A stretch of DNA of 64,000 nt from Erwinia aphidicola (lineage in GTDB: Bacteria > Pseudomonadota > Gammaproteobacteria > Enterobacterales > Enterobacteriaceae): positions 1 through 64,000 of the forward strand of contig NZ_JAMKCQ010000003.1 in assembly GCF_024169515.1 (NCBI RefSeq), given 5' to 3'. The position numbers and the translations under genes are program-made. Positions 41,758-51,091 of the stretch are shown here, in pieces (position 1 is the first letter of the stretch; every line of letters begins with the position of its first letter). The notes under the pieces were generated by a model. The model had not been told where the DNA came from, did not search any database, and worked only from the letters and a program-made list of their open reading frames with translations.

Positions 41758-43539
41758 ATGAGCGGGACTTTTAGTAGCGACGATGCCAAACGTCTGGCTG
41801 CCCTGGAGATGTTGAAATCCGAGGATGTGGCGCGCGATGATATTTTAAAAAAATTCAGCCAGCTGGCCAGCGAACTGCTGGAAATCCCGGGCGGCTTCGT
41901 ATCGGTTCTGGACGATGAAAACCAGTACATTAAAGCGGCCTGCAACTTCGATCTGAAACAGACCTCGCTGCAGGATGCGTTCTGCCGCCACACGCTGGAG
42001 CTGGATGACGTGCTGGTTTGTGCTGATACGCATCTTGATCCACGCTTCAGCGCGCATCCTCTGACGCTTGGCGCGCCCTTTATCCGTTTCTATGCCGGCG
42101 CCCCGCTGCGCAACCGTGAAGGCATCATCATCGGCACGCTGTGCGTCACGGATACCCAGCCGCATGCCTTCAGCGCAGACAAAGCCGCGCTGCTGGCACT
42201 GCTAGCAGGCCTGGTGGTGGGCTACCTCGATGCCTGGTATATCACCGGCTATCAGGATGTCGTCACGCAGCTGCCTAACCGCCAGCGGCTGCTGAAGGAT
42301 ATTGAACTGCTGCAGCAGGCGGGCAATAGCGAACCGCATAATCTGACGCTGATTGACTGCATTGATATGCCGCGCGCCTATGAGATCGCCCGTTCGGTAG
42401 GAATGAATGCGGTGGAAACCCTGCTCAAAGAGATGGCAGCCACGCTGCGCACCCGCCTGCGTTTGGACAGTGATGATGTGCTGTACACCGTTGCACTGGG
42501 CCGCTTTGCCCTGCTGAGCGACAAGCCCGACGCACCCAGTGGACGTGAGCTCAGCCAGCGCCTCGGCGGCATTCGCGCACAGATTTTCGATAATATTACG
42601 GTTGATGCCAAACCGTATCTCGGGGAAGTCAGCTTTGTTCCGGTCGATTCGCAAGTTTCGGAAGTGTTGCGCCGCGCAGTCAGTGCACTGCATGAAGCCA
42701 TCAGCCTGAAGCAGAACTATATGGCGTATAACGCCGATAGCGATGGGCGCAGAAATCAGAGCTTCCGCCTGCTAAACGACCTGGCCGCAGCGCTACGCGG
42801 CACGCCGGGGCTTTATCTGGTCTATCAGCCACAAATCTCGCTGCGCAACGGCAAACCCGTCGGACTGGAAACGCTGCTGCGCTGGGATCATCCGCTTTAC
42901 GGCAATATTCCGCCTGACGAATTTATCCCTCTGGCTGCACAAACCAACCTAATGGAGGAGCTGACCGACTGGGTGTTAGACCATACGCTGGCGCAGCTCA
43001 AACTGTGGCGGAGTAAAGGGCTGAACCTACCGGCGTCGGTAAATCTGTGCGTCAGCGATTTTTCGCGCCCGGACTTCGCCAATAAGCTGGAAGAGAAGCT
43101 ACTGCGTGCAGGATTGCAGGCTGAAGATCTCAATCTTGAATGTCTGGAAACCGAGCAGGTGCTGGAGAGCGCCGAGGCGCGGCGCGGGCTGGATATGCTG
43201 AAGCTACGCGGCTTTCGCATCGCGCTGGATGATTTCGGATCCGGTTACAGCAACATCAACACGCTGCGCCGCATCCCGGTTGACGTTATCAAGCTCGACC
43301 GTTCGCTGATCCAGCAGCTGTCGCACGATCCGGCCAGCGAGGTGATAGCCCGCCACGTGATCACCATGCTGAAAGAGCTGGAGTATGTGGTGCTGGCCGA
43401 AGGGGTGGAGGATCTGCAAACCCTGGCATCACTGCAGCGATTAGGCTGCGATGAAATCCAGGGTTTTTATTACTCACGCCCGCTGATACCGGAAGGCCTG
43501 GAGAGCTGGCTCAGCCGCTATTACCCGCAGGCCAGCTAA
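41758..43539 (+). CDS. GAF-(degenerate GGDEF)-EAL cyclic-di-GMP phosphodiesterase
   Basis: A 593-residue cytosolic protein. A GAF domain (about 20-155) is followed by a GGDEF-like domain (about 165-330) with the signature replaced by ALGRFALL, so it cannot make c-di-GMP. A C-terminal EAL domain (about 345-590) keeps catalytic residues: Glu371 (ETLLRW), Asn in VNLCVS, Glu in ECLETE, the DDFGSGYS loop, Lys in VIKLDRS, Glu in EGVED and QGFYYSRPL. It is probably an active phosphodiesterase with GAF input. The upstream sigma-28 promoter puts it in the flagellar regulon, like E. coli PdeH (YhjH), though the domain layout differs. Confidence 0.88.
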   Translation: MSGTFSSDDAKRLAALEMLKSEDVARDDILKKFSQLASELLEIPGGFVSVLDDENQYIKAACNFDLKQTSLQDAFCRHTLELDDVLVCADTHLDPRFSAHPLTLGAPFIRFYAGAPLRNREGIIIGTLCVTDTQPHAFSADKAALLALLAGLVVGYLDAWYITGYQDVVTQLPNRQRLLKDIELLQQAGNSEPHNLTLIDCIDMPRAYEIARSVGMNAVETLLKEMAATLRTRLRLDSDDVLYTVALGRFALLSDKPDAPSGRELSQRLGGIRAQIFDNITVDAKPYLGEVSFVPVDSQVSEVLRRAVSALHEAISLKQNYMAYNADSDGRRNQSFRLLNDLAAALRGTPGLYLVYQPQISLRNGKPVGLETLLRWDHPLYGNIPPDEFIPLAAQTNLMEELTDWVLDHTLAQLKLWRSKGLNLPASVNLCVSDFSRPDFANKLEEKLLRAGLQAEDLNLECLETEQVLESAEARRGLDMLKLRGFRIALDDFGSGYSNINTLRRIPVDVIKLDRSLIQQLSHDPASEVIARHVITMLKELEYVVLAEGVEDLQTLASLQRLGCDEIQGFYYSRPLIPEGLESWLSRYYPQAS

Positions 43540-43541
43540 GA

Positions 43542-44927
43542 TCAGGACTCGATCCACACGGTCTGCGTGTTGGTGAACTCACGCAGGCCGAAGTGCGACA
43601 GTTCGCGACCAAAACCACTTTTCTTCACGCCGCCAATCGGCACGCGCGGGTCAGAGAAGCTCGGCGAGTTGATAAACACGCCGCCGGTTTCGATGCGTGA
43701 TGCCAGCTGCTGAGCGCGGGACAAGTCCTTGCTCCACAGGCTGCCGCCAAGGCCGAACTCAGAGTCATTCGCCATCGCTACCGCATGATCGGCATCATCC
43801 GCCATAATCAGCGAGGCAACGGGACCAAACAGCTCCTGATCGAAGCTGGTCATACCCGGCTTCACGTTGCTCAGCACCGTGGGGGCATAGTAGTTACCTT
43901 CCCCCGGCAGTACATGGCCACCCAGCAGCAGCGTTGCGCCCTCTTTCAGCGTCGCCTGCACCTGTGAGTCAAGCTCGTCGCGCAGATCGTAGCGCGCCAT
44001 CGGGCCAATCCATACGCCGGCTTCACGCGGGTCGCCGATTTTCATTGCTTTAACTGTAGTGACAAATTTCTCGCAGAACTGGTCGAAGACCGCCGCTTCC
44101 ACAATGATGCGCTTGGCCGAAATACACAGCTGGCCGTTGTTCATAAAGCGCCCGGCAATTGCTCCTTTAACTGCGGCATCAATGTCGGCATCGGCCAGCA
44201 CGATAAACGCATCGGAACCGCCCAGTTCCAGCACGCATTTTTTGATTGCCGCACCGGACAGCGCGGCAATTGCCGCACCGGCACGCACGCTCCCGGTCAC
44301 TGTCACGGCAGCAATACGACGATCGTTAATCGCCTGCGCCACGCCGTCGTTGTCAGCGTTGACCACGGCAAACAGCCCTTCCGGCACGCCAGCATCCTGC
44401 AGGATCTGTTGCAGCAGCAGCGCACAGCCCATGACGTTCGGAGCCGGTTTCAGCAGGTAACTATTGCCTGCCAGCATAATTGGCACCGCTCCGCGTAACA
44501 CCTGCCACACAGGAAAGTTCCACGGCATCACCGACAGCACCGGGCCGAGCGGCAAATAGTCAACAAAGGCCTTATTGCCTTCGACCAGCGTCGGTTCACG
44601 CTCAAGGTAGGCAGGGCCGTGTTCGCCATACCATTCACACAGCTTTGCGCTCTTTTCAACTTCGGCCAGCCCCTGGTCAATCGGTTTGCCCATTTCACTG
44701 GTCATCATCTCAGCCAGCGCGCGCGCCTGCTGACGCAGGCCGCCGGCAATTGCGTTGAGCAGCTGTACGCGGCTGATCATCGCGCTGCTGCGCCAGGCCT
44801 GAAAGGCGTTATTAGTCTGTGCCAGCGCGCTGTCAACGTCCTTCGCTGTGGCAAATGGATAGCGGGCAAAGACTTCACCGCTGGTTGGGTTACGAGAAAT
44901 CGCTGCGTTTGAGGAAACCTGAGTCAT
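43542..44927 (-). CDS. sad: NAD(P)-dependent succinate semialdehyde dehydrogenase (Sad/YneI)
   Basis: A 461-residue aldehyde dehydrogenase. Motifs: MPWNFPVWQVLRGAVP, VTVTGSVRAGAAI (cofactor loop), the general base in LELGGSDAFIVL, the catalytic Cys in NNGQLCISAKRII and the end FGRELSHFGLREFTNTQTVW. It aligns along its length with E. coli Sad (YneI), which oxidises succinate semialdehyde to succinate. It is divergent from the yneJ-like LysR gene, as in E. coli. The adjacent hpa operon ends in succinate semialdehyde, so the gene completes that pathway. Confidence 0.9.
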   Translation of the reverse strand: MTQVSSNAAISRNPTSGEVFARYPFATAKDVDSALAQTNNAFQAWRSSAMISRVQLLNAIAGGLRQQARALAEMMTSEMGKPIDQGLAEVEKSAKLCEWYGEHGPAYLEREPTLVEGNKAFVDYLPLGPVLSVMPWNFPVWQVLRGAVPIMLAGNSYLLKPAPNVMGCALLLQQILQDAGVPEGLFAVVNADNDGVAQAINDRRIAAVTVTGSVRAGAAIAALSGAAIKKCVLELGGSDAFIVLADADIDAAVKGAIAGRFMNNGQLCISAKRIIVEAAVFDQFCEKFVTTVKAMKIGDPREAGVWIGPMARYDLRDELDSQVQATLKEGATLLLGGHVLPGEGNYYAPTVLSNVKPGMTSFDQELFGPVASLIMADDADHAVAMANDSEFGLGGSLWSKDLSRAQQLASRIETGGVFINSPSFSDPRVPIGGVKKSGFGRELSHFGLREFTNTQTVWIES

Positions 44928-45030
44928 GATTGCCGCCTTAAGTTGTTCACAATGGCATCAATCATAGAGTTGCCGTAGATTCTTTAAAAATGAATAATAA
45001 AGAAAGTTACTTACTCAAAAAGAGAATGAT

Positions 45031-45885
45031 ATGGATCTGACCCAGCTGGAAATCTTCCGCACTATCGCTGAAGAGGGCAGCGTTACGGCGGCGGCAGAGA
45101 AGCTGCATCGCGTGCCTTCCAATATCTCAACGCGCTTAAAGCAGCTGGAAGAGGAGCTGGAGTGTGAGCTGTTTCGCCGCGAAAAGCTGCGCCTGTACAT
45201 CACCGACAGCGGCAAAACCTTTCTCGACTATGCGCGGCGCATTCTGGCGCTGGCGACCGAAGCAAAGCACAGCGTTTCCGGCCAGCAGCCCGGCGGGATT
45301 TTTACCCTCGGCGCCATCGAGAGCTTTGCTGCCGTACGCCTGCCGCCGCTGATCGCCCGCTATCACCAGCGCTGGCCGCAGGTTGAGCTGGATCTCTCCA
45401 CGGGACCGTCCGGCGATATGACCGACGGCGTGCTGGCCGGGAAGTATTCCGCCGCCTTTATCGACGGCCCGCCGAAGCACCCGCTGCTGGAAGGTGTCGC
45501 GGTGGTGGAAGAAGAGATGGTGCTGATTTCGGCGCTCAACCATCCCCCTGTACCGGATGCCACCAGTATCTCCGGGTCAACCATCTACGCCTTTCGCGCC
45601 AACTGCTCTTACCGCCGCCTGTTTGAAAACTGGTTCTCACGCGAGAACGCCGCGCCGGGAAAAATTTTCGAAATGGAGTCGTATCACGGCATTCTGGCCT
45701 GCGTCAGCGCCGGAGCCGGTCTGGCGCTGATCCCGCGCAGCATGCTGGAGAATATGCCAGGGCGCGATAACGTGCATGCGTGGCCATTAAGTGAGGGGAT
45801 GGGGCAGATTGCCATCTGGCTGGTATGGCGCAAAGATACGCGTTCCAATAATTTGCAGGCGATGACTCGCCTGCTGGAAAGTTAA
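45031..45885 (+). CDS. yneJ: LysR-family regulator YneJ (PtrR)
   Basis: A 284-residue LysR-type regulator. The N-terminal HTH is FRTIAEEGSVTAAAEKLHRV with PSNISTRLKQLEEEL. The effector domain contains the E. coli YneJ segments STGPSGDMTDGVL, AAFIDGPPKH, FRANCSYRRLFENWF and MESYHGILACVSAGAGLALI. It is divergent from sad (103 bp) and is the probable regulator of sad. Its 3' end converges with hpaC, 2 bp apart. Confidence 0.9.
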   Translation: MDLTQLEIFRTIAEEGSVTAAAEKLHRVPSNISTRLKQLEEELECELFRREKLRLYITDSGKTFLDYARRILALATEAKHSVSGQQPGGIFTLGAIESFAAVRLPPLIARYHQRWPQVELDLSTGPSGDMTDGVLAGKYSAAFIDGPPKHPLLEGVAVVEEEMVLISALNHPPVPDATSISGSTIYAFRANCSYRRLFENWFSRENAAPGKIFEMESYHGILACVSAGAGLALIPRSMLENMPGRDNVHAWPLSEGMGQIAIWLVWRKDTRSNNLQAMTRLLES

Positions 45886-45887
45886 CG

Positions 45888-46406
45888 CTAAACCTGCGTG
45901 CTGGCGCTGCCCGGCAGCGCATGGAAGCGGCGTTTAAAATAAATTAATCCTGCCTCACTGCTTTCCGTCAGCCGGATGTGACGGATTTCTACCAGGTACA
46001 GCTGGTGTGTGCCAAGCGCCCTGATCTGGCTGATAAAACCTTCAAGGCTGGCCAGCGCCTCAATAAGCACCGGCTGGCCTAATGTCCCCTCCTGCCAGCC
46101 GTCCAGCAGGAAGCGATCTTCCATCGTCATTGCAGTCATACCGGCAAAATGGCGCGCCATCTCCTCCTGCTGAGGATTAAGTACATTGATACACATACGC
46201 TGATTTTTCAGGAACACCGGGTTCATCGCGCTGTTGAGATTAATACACACCAGCAGCGTTGGTGGCGTATCAGTCAGCGGACACACCGCCGTCGCAGTGA
46301 TGCCACAGCGCCCTGCGGCCCCCTGCGTGGTGACGATATTAACCGCCGCGGGCAGATTTGCCATCGCATCACGAAAATGTAAGCGGTGTTGGTTTTCATT
46401 CTGCAT
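45888..46406 (-). CDS. hpaC: HpaC flavin reductase
   Basis: A 172-residue NADH:flavin reductase (flavin-reductase-like fold) that supplies FADH2 to the HpaB monooxygenase. The segments FRDAMANLPAAVNIVTT, GITATAVCPLTDTPPTLLVC and SLEGFISQIRALGTHQLYLV are those of HpaC. ATG 46406 follows GGTGGGCACT and overlaps the hpaB end by 11 bp. It is the last gene of the hpa operon and converges on yneJ. Confidence 0.92.
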   Translation of the reverse strand: MQNENQHRLHFRDAMANLPAAVNIVTTQGAAGRCGITATAVCPLTDTPPTLLVCINLNSAMNPVFLKNQRMCINVLNPQQEEMARHFAGMTAMTMEDRFLLDGWQEGTLGQPVLIEALASLEGFISQIRALGTHQLYLVEIRHIRLTESSEAGLIYFKRRFHALPGSASTQV

Positions 46407-47979
46407 AGTGCCCACCATCCCTGAGCAGACGATCAAGCTGGTTAATATCGCTGTTGCTGTGCAGGTGCGACTTTCTCCAGCCATCGCGGTCATAGTCAGC
46501 CAGGCAGCGATCGACCATCTCCATCATGCCATCCATCGCTCCCGAGCTGTGCGCATCGCGCAGACACTGCATGCGCACTTCATCCTGACTACCGGCGTAG
46601 TTGATCTCGTACAGCTCATGGCGGCCCGCGAACTCACTGCCAGTAGCGTCCCACATCAGCTTCAGTATTTTGATGCGCTGCTCATGCTCCATGCCGTTGG
46701 AGCCACGGACAAAGCGCGCAAGATACTGTTCAATCTCTGGATTTTGCAGGTCGCGCACGCTGGAGGGCAGATAGATTAACCCGCTGGCCACGTTACATTC
46801 GATGATGTTTTTGATCTTCGCCCAGGCCATTGGCGCCATCACGCGGTAAGTGTTCATCGCCTGAGAATCTGGCAGCCAGGCGCCGTTAATCCAGGGTTTG
46901 GCTTCCGCCGCCATCGCATCACTCAGCGACCAGAACAGGTTGCGCCAGGCGACCACTTCCCCCAGCGCCGCCTGCACGCCGCGAAACTCGATAGTACCGG
47001 TACATTCGAGGCTTTTTTGCAGTAGTGCGGTAATAAAATCAAGCTTCACCGCCAGCCGTACACAGGCCTGCATTGGATACAGCCGCACAAATCCGCCCTC
47101 GGCATACCAGCGGCGACAGCGATCGAAATCGCGATAGACCAGCACGTTCTCCCAGGGGATCAGCACCTTATCCATCACCAGAATCGCGTCGTTTTCGTCA
47201 AAACGGCTGGAGAGCGGATAATCAAACGGTGAGCCGGTAACGCCGGAAGTGAGCTCGTAGGAGGCACGTGAAATCAGCTTCACGCCGTCTGCATCCATCG
47301 GGGCAATAAACATCATGGCAAAATCGGGGTTATCCCCCATCACCTGCGCAGAACCAAAGCCGATAAAGTTAAAGTTGGTTAGCGCCGAGTTGGTCGCGAC
47401 CACTTTGGCTCCGCTGACGATAATCCCCGCATCGGTCTCTTTTTCGACTTTGACATAAACATCTTTCACTTCATCAACCGGCTTATTGCGGTCAATCGGC
47501 GGGTTGACGATGGCATGATTAAAGTAAAGGCCTGCCTCCTGAATGCGCTTGTACCAGCGGCGCGCGTTGTCGGCATAAGGGCCGTAAAAGTCAGGATTGG
47601 CGCCGAGCGCGCTGGCAAAAGCCGCTTTATAATCCGGGGTACGTCCCATCCAGCCATAGCTAAGGCGTGACCAGTCGGCAATCGCATCACGCTGCTGACG
47701 GATCTCCTGCGCTGACCGCGCATAGCGGAAGAAACAATGGGTGTAGCCGCCGTTACCGCTGTCGGTGCTCCAGCACAGCTTGTCATGGCTCTCCGGCGCG
47801 TGGAGTGCATCGTAGAGTATGGCAATCGACCCGGCAGCATTACGAAAAGCCGGATGGTGGGTAACATCTTTCACTTTCTGGCCATAGATAAAAATTTCGC
47901 GCCCGTCCTGCAGGCTTTTCAAATACTCGCTGCCGGTGAACGGACGATTGATGGCAGAACGATGATCTTCGGGTTTCAT
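46396..47979 (-). CDS. hpaB: 4-hydroxyphenylacetate 3-monooxygenase, oxygenase subunit HpaB
   Basis: A 527-residue FADH2-dependent monooxygenase that hydroxylates 4-hydroxyphenylacetate to homoprotocatechuate. The N-terminus (MKPEDHRSAINRPFTGSEYL, then KSLQDGREIFIYG) and NHAIVNPPIDRNKPVDEVKD, YPLSSRFDENDAILVMD and IYLPSSVRDLQNPEIEQYLA match E. coli HpaB; the protein is 7 residues longer, at the C-terminus. It is separated from hpaA by only 41 bp, less than in E. coli W. Confidence 0.94.
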   Translation of the reverse strand: MKPEDHRSAINRPFTGSEYLKSLQDGREIFIYGQKVKDVTHHPAFRNAAGSIAILYDALHAPESHDKLCWSTDSGNGGYTHCFFRYARSAQEIRQQRDAIADWSRLSYGWMGRTPDYKAAFASALGANPDFYGPYADNARRWYKRIQEAGLYFNHAIVNPPIDRNKPVDEVKDVYVKVEKETDAGIIVSGAKVVATNSALTNFNFIGFGSAQVMGDNPDFAMMFIAPMDADGVKLISRASYELTSGVTGSPFDYPLSSRFDENDAILVMDKVLIPWENVLVYRDFDRCRRWYAEGGFVRLYPMQACVRLAVKLDFITALLQKSLECTGTIEFRGVQAALGEVVAWRNLFWSLSDAMAAEAKPWINGAWLPDSQAMNTYRVMAPMAWAKIKNIIECNVASGLIYLPSSVRDLQNPEIEQYLARFVRGSNGMEHEQRIKILKLMWDATGSEFAGRHELYEINYAGSQDEVRMQCLRDAHSSGAMDGMMEMVDRCLADYDRDGWRKSHLHSNSDINQLDRLLRDGGHYAE

Positions 47980-48020
47980 ACATTGCCTCTCGGGTTAAGA
48001 GTGGATAACTGCACCTAAGC

Positions 48021-48899
48021 TCAGTGCCGCAACAGGTTCCAGCGGCGACGGAATTCGCTGGGTGAAAAACCAGCCAGACGATGAAAAAAACGGGCGAAAT
48101 AGGCCGGGTCTTTATAACCCAGCGCCAAGGAAATCTGATGGACACTACTGTCGCTGAACAGTAAGAGACGTTTTGCTTCACGTAGTAAGCGTTCGTGAAT
48201 CAGTCGTTTGGGCGATTGGTTTGCCAGGCGCCGACACAGCTCGTTTAGTCGCGATTCACTAATTTCTAGCTCGCGGGCATAATCCGGCACGGTCAAATGC
48301 TGCGGGTATTTCTCGTTAACCCTATGGATGAAACGCCGCAACAGTTTCATTTCACCCCGCACGCTGATATTAGCCCCTTCGCCTCGTTCCATCTCCCGCA
48401 GCAGCATCATGAACACGCTTTGTGCCAGCAGGCGCAGTTGAGTATCACGGCCGTTTTGCTGATGGCCAAACTCACTTGCCAGCAGCGGCCAAAGAGCCTC
48501 TAGCGCTCGCTGAGTTTCTGAGCCTGGGCCCAGCGGCAGGCAGAACCCCGGGATCTCCAGCGCTTCACGGCTGCCGGGCCACAAAGTCTGCATCAGCGGC
48601 CAGATAAGTTCTTGATGAACGGTAAGAACATGTCCGTCACTCTCCTTTTCGCTGATAAATGCGTGGGGGACGGTGGGAGGCGTGAGGATAAACAGTGGGG
48701 CCTGCAGTGAATAGTGGCGATCGTCCAGCTGCAGCTCAATTTCACCGCTGGTCAGATGATGCAGCTGGAAACAACAGCTGTGCCAGTATGAGGGCATATT
48801 ACGAACAAAAAACCCCGCCAGGCGTGCAAAAGCCGCATAGTGAACATCTTCGTTATACTGCCGGTGGTCGTACTGCTGGCTGATAGTGATGTTTTCCAT
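48021..48899 (-). CDS. hpaA: AraC-family activator HpaA
   Basis: A 292-residue AraC-type regulator. An N-terminal cupin-like domain (about 1-175) binds 4-hydroxyphenylacetate; the C-terminal two HTHs (LTVPDYARELEISESRLNEL and VHQISLALGYKDPAYFARFF) bind DNA. In E. coli it activates hpaBC. The short gaps to hpaX (28 bp) and hpaB (41 bp) suggest it is part of a single transcript here. Confidence 0.9.
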   Translation of the reverse strand: MENITISQQYDHRQYNEDVHYAAFARLAGFFVRNMPSYWHSCCFQLHHLTSGEIELQLDDRHYSLQAPLFILTPPTVPHAFISEKESDGHVLTVHQELIWPLMQTLWPGSREALEIPGFCLPLGPGSETQRALEALWPLLASEFGHQQNGRDTQLRLLAQSVFMMLLREMERGEGANISVRGEMKLLRRFIHRVNEKYPQHLTVPDYARELEISESRLNELCRRLANQSPKRLIHERLLREAKRLLLFSDSSVHQISLALGYKDPAYFARFFHRLAGFSPSEFRRRWNLLRH

Positions 48900-48927
48900 A
48901 ACATGCTGTCCGTAAGTTATTTACATC

Positions 48928-50268
48928 TCAGCGCTGTGGGGCTGAGTCTCCCGCCGCACGCGATTCATGGCGTAATGGAATGCGCCCGATCACCGCAGCC
49001 CCAATAACCAGCAGACCCGCAACCAACCACAACCCGCTGCTAAAGCTACCTGTTCTGTCACGCAGGAAGCCGATACAAAGCGGGCTGACGGCTGAACCCA
49101 TGTTGCCAAAGGCGTTAATCACCGCGATTGCCAACGCCCTTACCTGAAGGCTCATGGCGCTGTCGGGGGTAGTCCAGAAGATCGCCATCGCACTAAACGA
49201 GCCCATTGAGGCCATGACAATACCGCTCAGTTGAAACAGAGGATGGCTGGTCGCCGATGCTAACAACCATCCCGCTGCGGCAAACAGATATGGCAGCAGC
49301 GTATGCCAGCGGCGCTCCTGCAAACGGTCGGAGCGGCGGCTCCAAAAGACCATGGCTAAAATAGTGCATAGCTGGGGGATAGCGGCCAGCACGCCGATAA
49401 CCGTATTGCTGCTGTGCTGGTTAAAGCTTTGCAGGATTTGCGGCGTCCATATGTTGATAGCGCTGAGGGTATTGGTAAGGCAAAAGTATGCCAGGGTATA
49501 CATCAGCACCACTGGCGTCAGGACCTGGCGCCATAGAGACTGGGTGATTACCCCCACACTCGATTGACGATCCCGCCGCAGCATCTCTTCCAGCGCCAGC
49601 TTCTCTTGCACACTCAGCCAGCGCGCCTGTGCCGGGGTATCATCGAGAAAAAACCAGGTGATGCTCCCGAGAAAAACAGCCGGAAGCCCCTCCAGCAGAA
49701 ACATCCACTGCCAGCCGTGCAGGTTCAGCCTGCCATCCAGCGCCAGGATAGAACCGGAAAGCAGAGAGCCCAGCATCATGGTTACAGGCATGGCAATCAT
49801 AAACAGCGCATTGGCACGCGCCCGGTAGTGAAGCGGAAACCAGTGGGTGAGATACACCAGAATGCCGGGCAAAAAGCCTGCCTCGGTAATGCCGACCACC
49901 ATACGCAGCAGATAAAGCGAATAGGCCCCGCTGGCAAACAGCGTGCAGGTTGAGGCAACACCCCAGAGCACCATAATGCTGGCGATCCAGCGCCGCGCAC
50001 CAATAAGACCCAGCATCAGGTTGGCAGGAACCGCGCAGATCGCATAGGTAACATAAAATAGCGTGGCCGCCAGCCCGAACATGGTAGCGCTCAGACCGAG
50101 GTCTTTCCCCATGGTCAATCCGGCGAAGCCAATATTGATCCGGTCGAGGAACGAGAACACAAACAGCAGAAACAGAAACACAATCAGACGACGGAACAGT
50201 TTACGGACAGCCCGCTGTTCAGGTACGGACTGTGCCGCGCCGCTTTGTGGCTGGATAATCGCTGCCAT
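48928..50268 (-). CDS. hpaX: 4-hydroxyphenylacetate permease HpaX
   Basis: A 446-residue MFS transporter of the anion:cation symporter family with 12 predicted helices. Typical segments: VFSFLDRINIGFAGLTMGKD at helix 1, ICAVPANLMLGLIGARRWIA, and VGITEAGFLPGILVYLTHWF. It takes up 4-hydroxyphenylacetate. The ATG at 50268 is preceded by GGGAGGGGCG; the longer frame to 50415 lies in hpaI. It is the seventh gene of the hpa operon. Confidence 0.9.
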   Translation of the reverse strand: MAAIIQPQSGAAQSVPEQRAVRKLFRRLIVFLFLLFVFSFLDRINIGFAGLTMGKDLGLSATMFGLAATLFYVTYAICAVPANLMLGLIGARRWIASIMVLWGVASTCTLFASGAYSLYLLRMVVGITEAGFLPGILVYLTHWFPLHYRARANALFMIAMPVTMMLGSLLSGSILALDGRLNLHGWQWMFLLEGLPAVFLGSITWFFLDDTPAQARWLSVQEKLALEEMLRRDRQSSVGVITQSLWRQVLTPVVLMYTLAYFCLTNTLSAINIWTPQILQSFNQHSSNTVIGVLAAIPQLCTILAMVFWSRRSDRLQERRWHTLLPYLFAAAGWLLASATSHPLFQLSGIVMASMGSFSAMAIFWTTPDSAMSLQVRALAIAVINAFGNMGSAVSPLCIGFLRDRTGSFSSGLWLVAGLLVIGAAVIGRIPLRHESRAAGDSAPQR

Positions 50269-50284
50269 CGCCCCTCCCTGGAGA

Positions 50285-51082
50285 TTAATAACCGCCGTCA
50301 GGCGCGCTGATAACCGGCGCAGCCGGCGAGGTAAAGCGTGCGGCGAGCGCCTCTGCCGCACGAGCCAACAGCGTGGTATCGACGCCGACAGCCACGAACA
50401 GTGCGCCAAGCTCAAGGTAACGCTTAGCCATTATTTCATCAGCCGTCAGAATTCCCGGTGCTTTACCCGCCGCGCGGATTAGAACAATGGCTTTTTCAAT
50501 CACTGCCTGCACTTCCGGGTGGCGCGGATTACCGGCAAAACCCATATCGGCACTGAGATCGGCCGGGCCGATAAACACACCATCAACGCCGTCCACGGCG
50601 AGGATCTGTGCCAGATTTTCCACGCCCTGGCGGGTTTCAATCTGAACCAGCAGGCAGATCTGCTCCCCGGCACGCTGGAGATAATCCCCAATACGGTTCC
50701 AGCGCGAGGCACGTGCCAGCGCACTGCCCACGCCGCGAATCCCCTGCGGTGGATAGTGGCACGCACGCACGGCGCTCTGGGCTTCCTGCGCGCTCTGGAT
50801 CATCGGAATCAGCAAGGTCTGCGCGCCAATATCCAGCAGCTGCTTGATCAGCACCGCGTCATTCCACGCTGGCCGCACGACGGGATGGCTGCGATAGGGG
50901 GCAATGGCCTGTAACTGCCCGAGCACCGAGCGCAGATCGTTTGGCGCATGTTCGCCGTCAATCAGCAGCCAGTCGAAACCCGCGCCAGCCAACAGTTCGG
51001 CGCTGTAGCTGTTGGCCAGCCCCAGCCACAGCCCTGCCTGCGGCGTCTGCTGGATGAGTGCCTGTTTAAAGAGGTTGTTCAT
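50285..51082 (-). CDS. hpaI: 4-hydroxy-2-oxoheptanedioate aldolase HpaI
   Basis: A 265-residue class II aldolase that cleaves 4-hydroxy-2-oxoheptane-1,7-dioate to pyruvate and succinate semialdehyde. The stretches [50 protein letters not shown] and [16 protein letters not shown] are the active-site and metal-binding parts of the HpcH/HpaI family. The ATG at 51082 (or 51085) follows AGGAGTC. Gaps to neighbours are 9 and 16 bp. Confidence 0.94.
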   Translation of the reverse strand: MNNLFKQALIQQTPQAGLWLGLANSYSAELLAGAGFDWLLIDGEHAPNDLRSVLGQLQAIAPYRSHPVVRPAWNDAVLIKQLLDIGAQTLLIPMIQSAQEAQSAVRACHYPPQGIRGVGSALARASRWNRIGDYLQRAGEQICLLVQIETRQGVENLAQILAVDGVDGVFIGPADLSADMGFAGNPRHPEVQAVIEKAIVLIRAAGKAPGILTADEIMAKRYLELGALFVAVGVDTTLLARAAEALAARFTSPAAPVISAPDGGY

Positions 51083-51091
51083 CATGACTCC

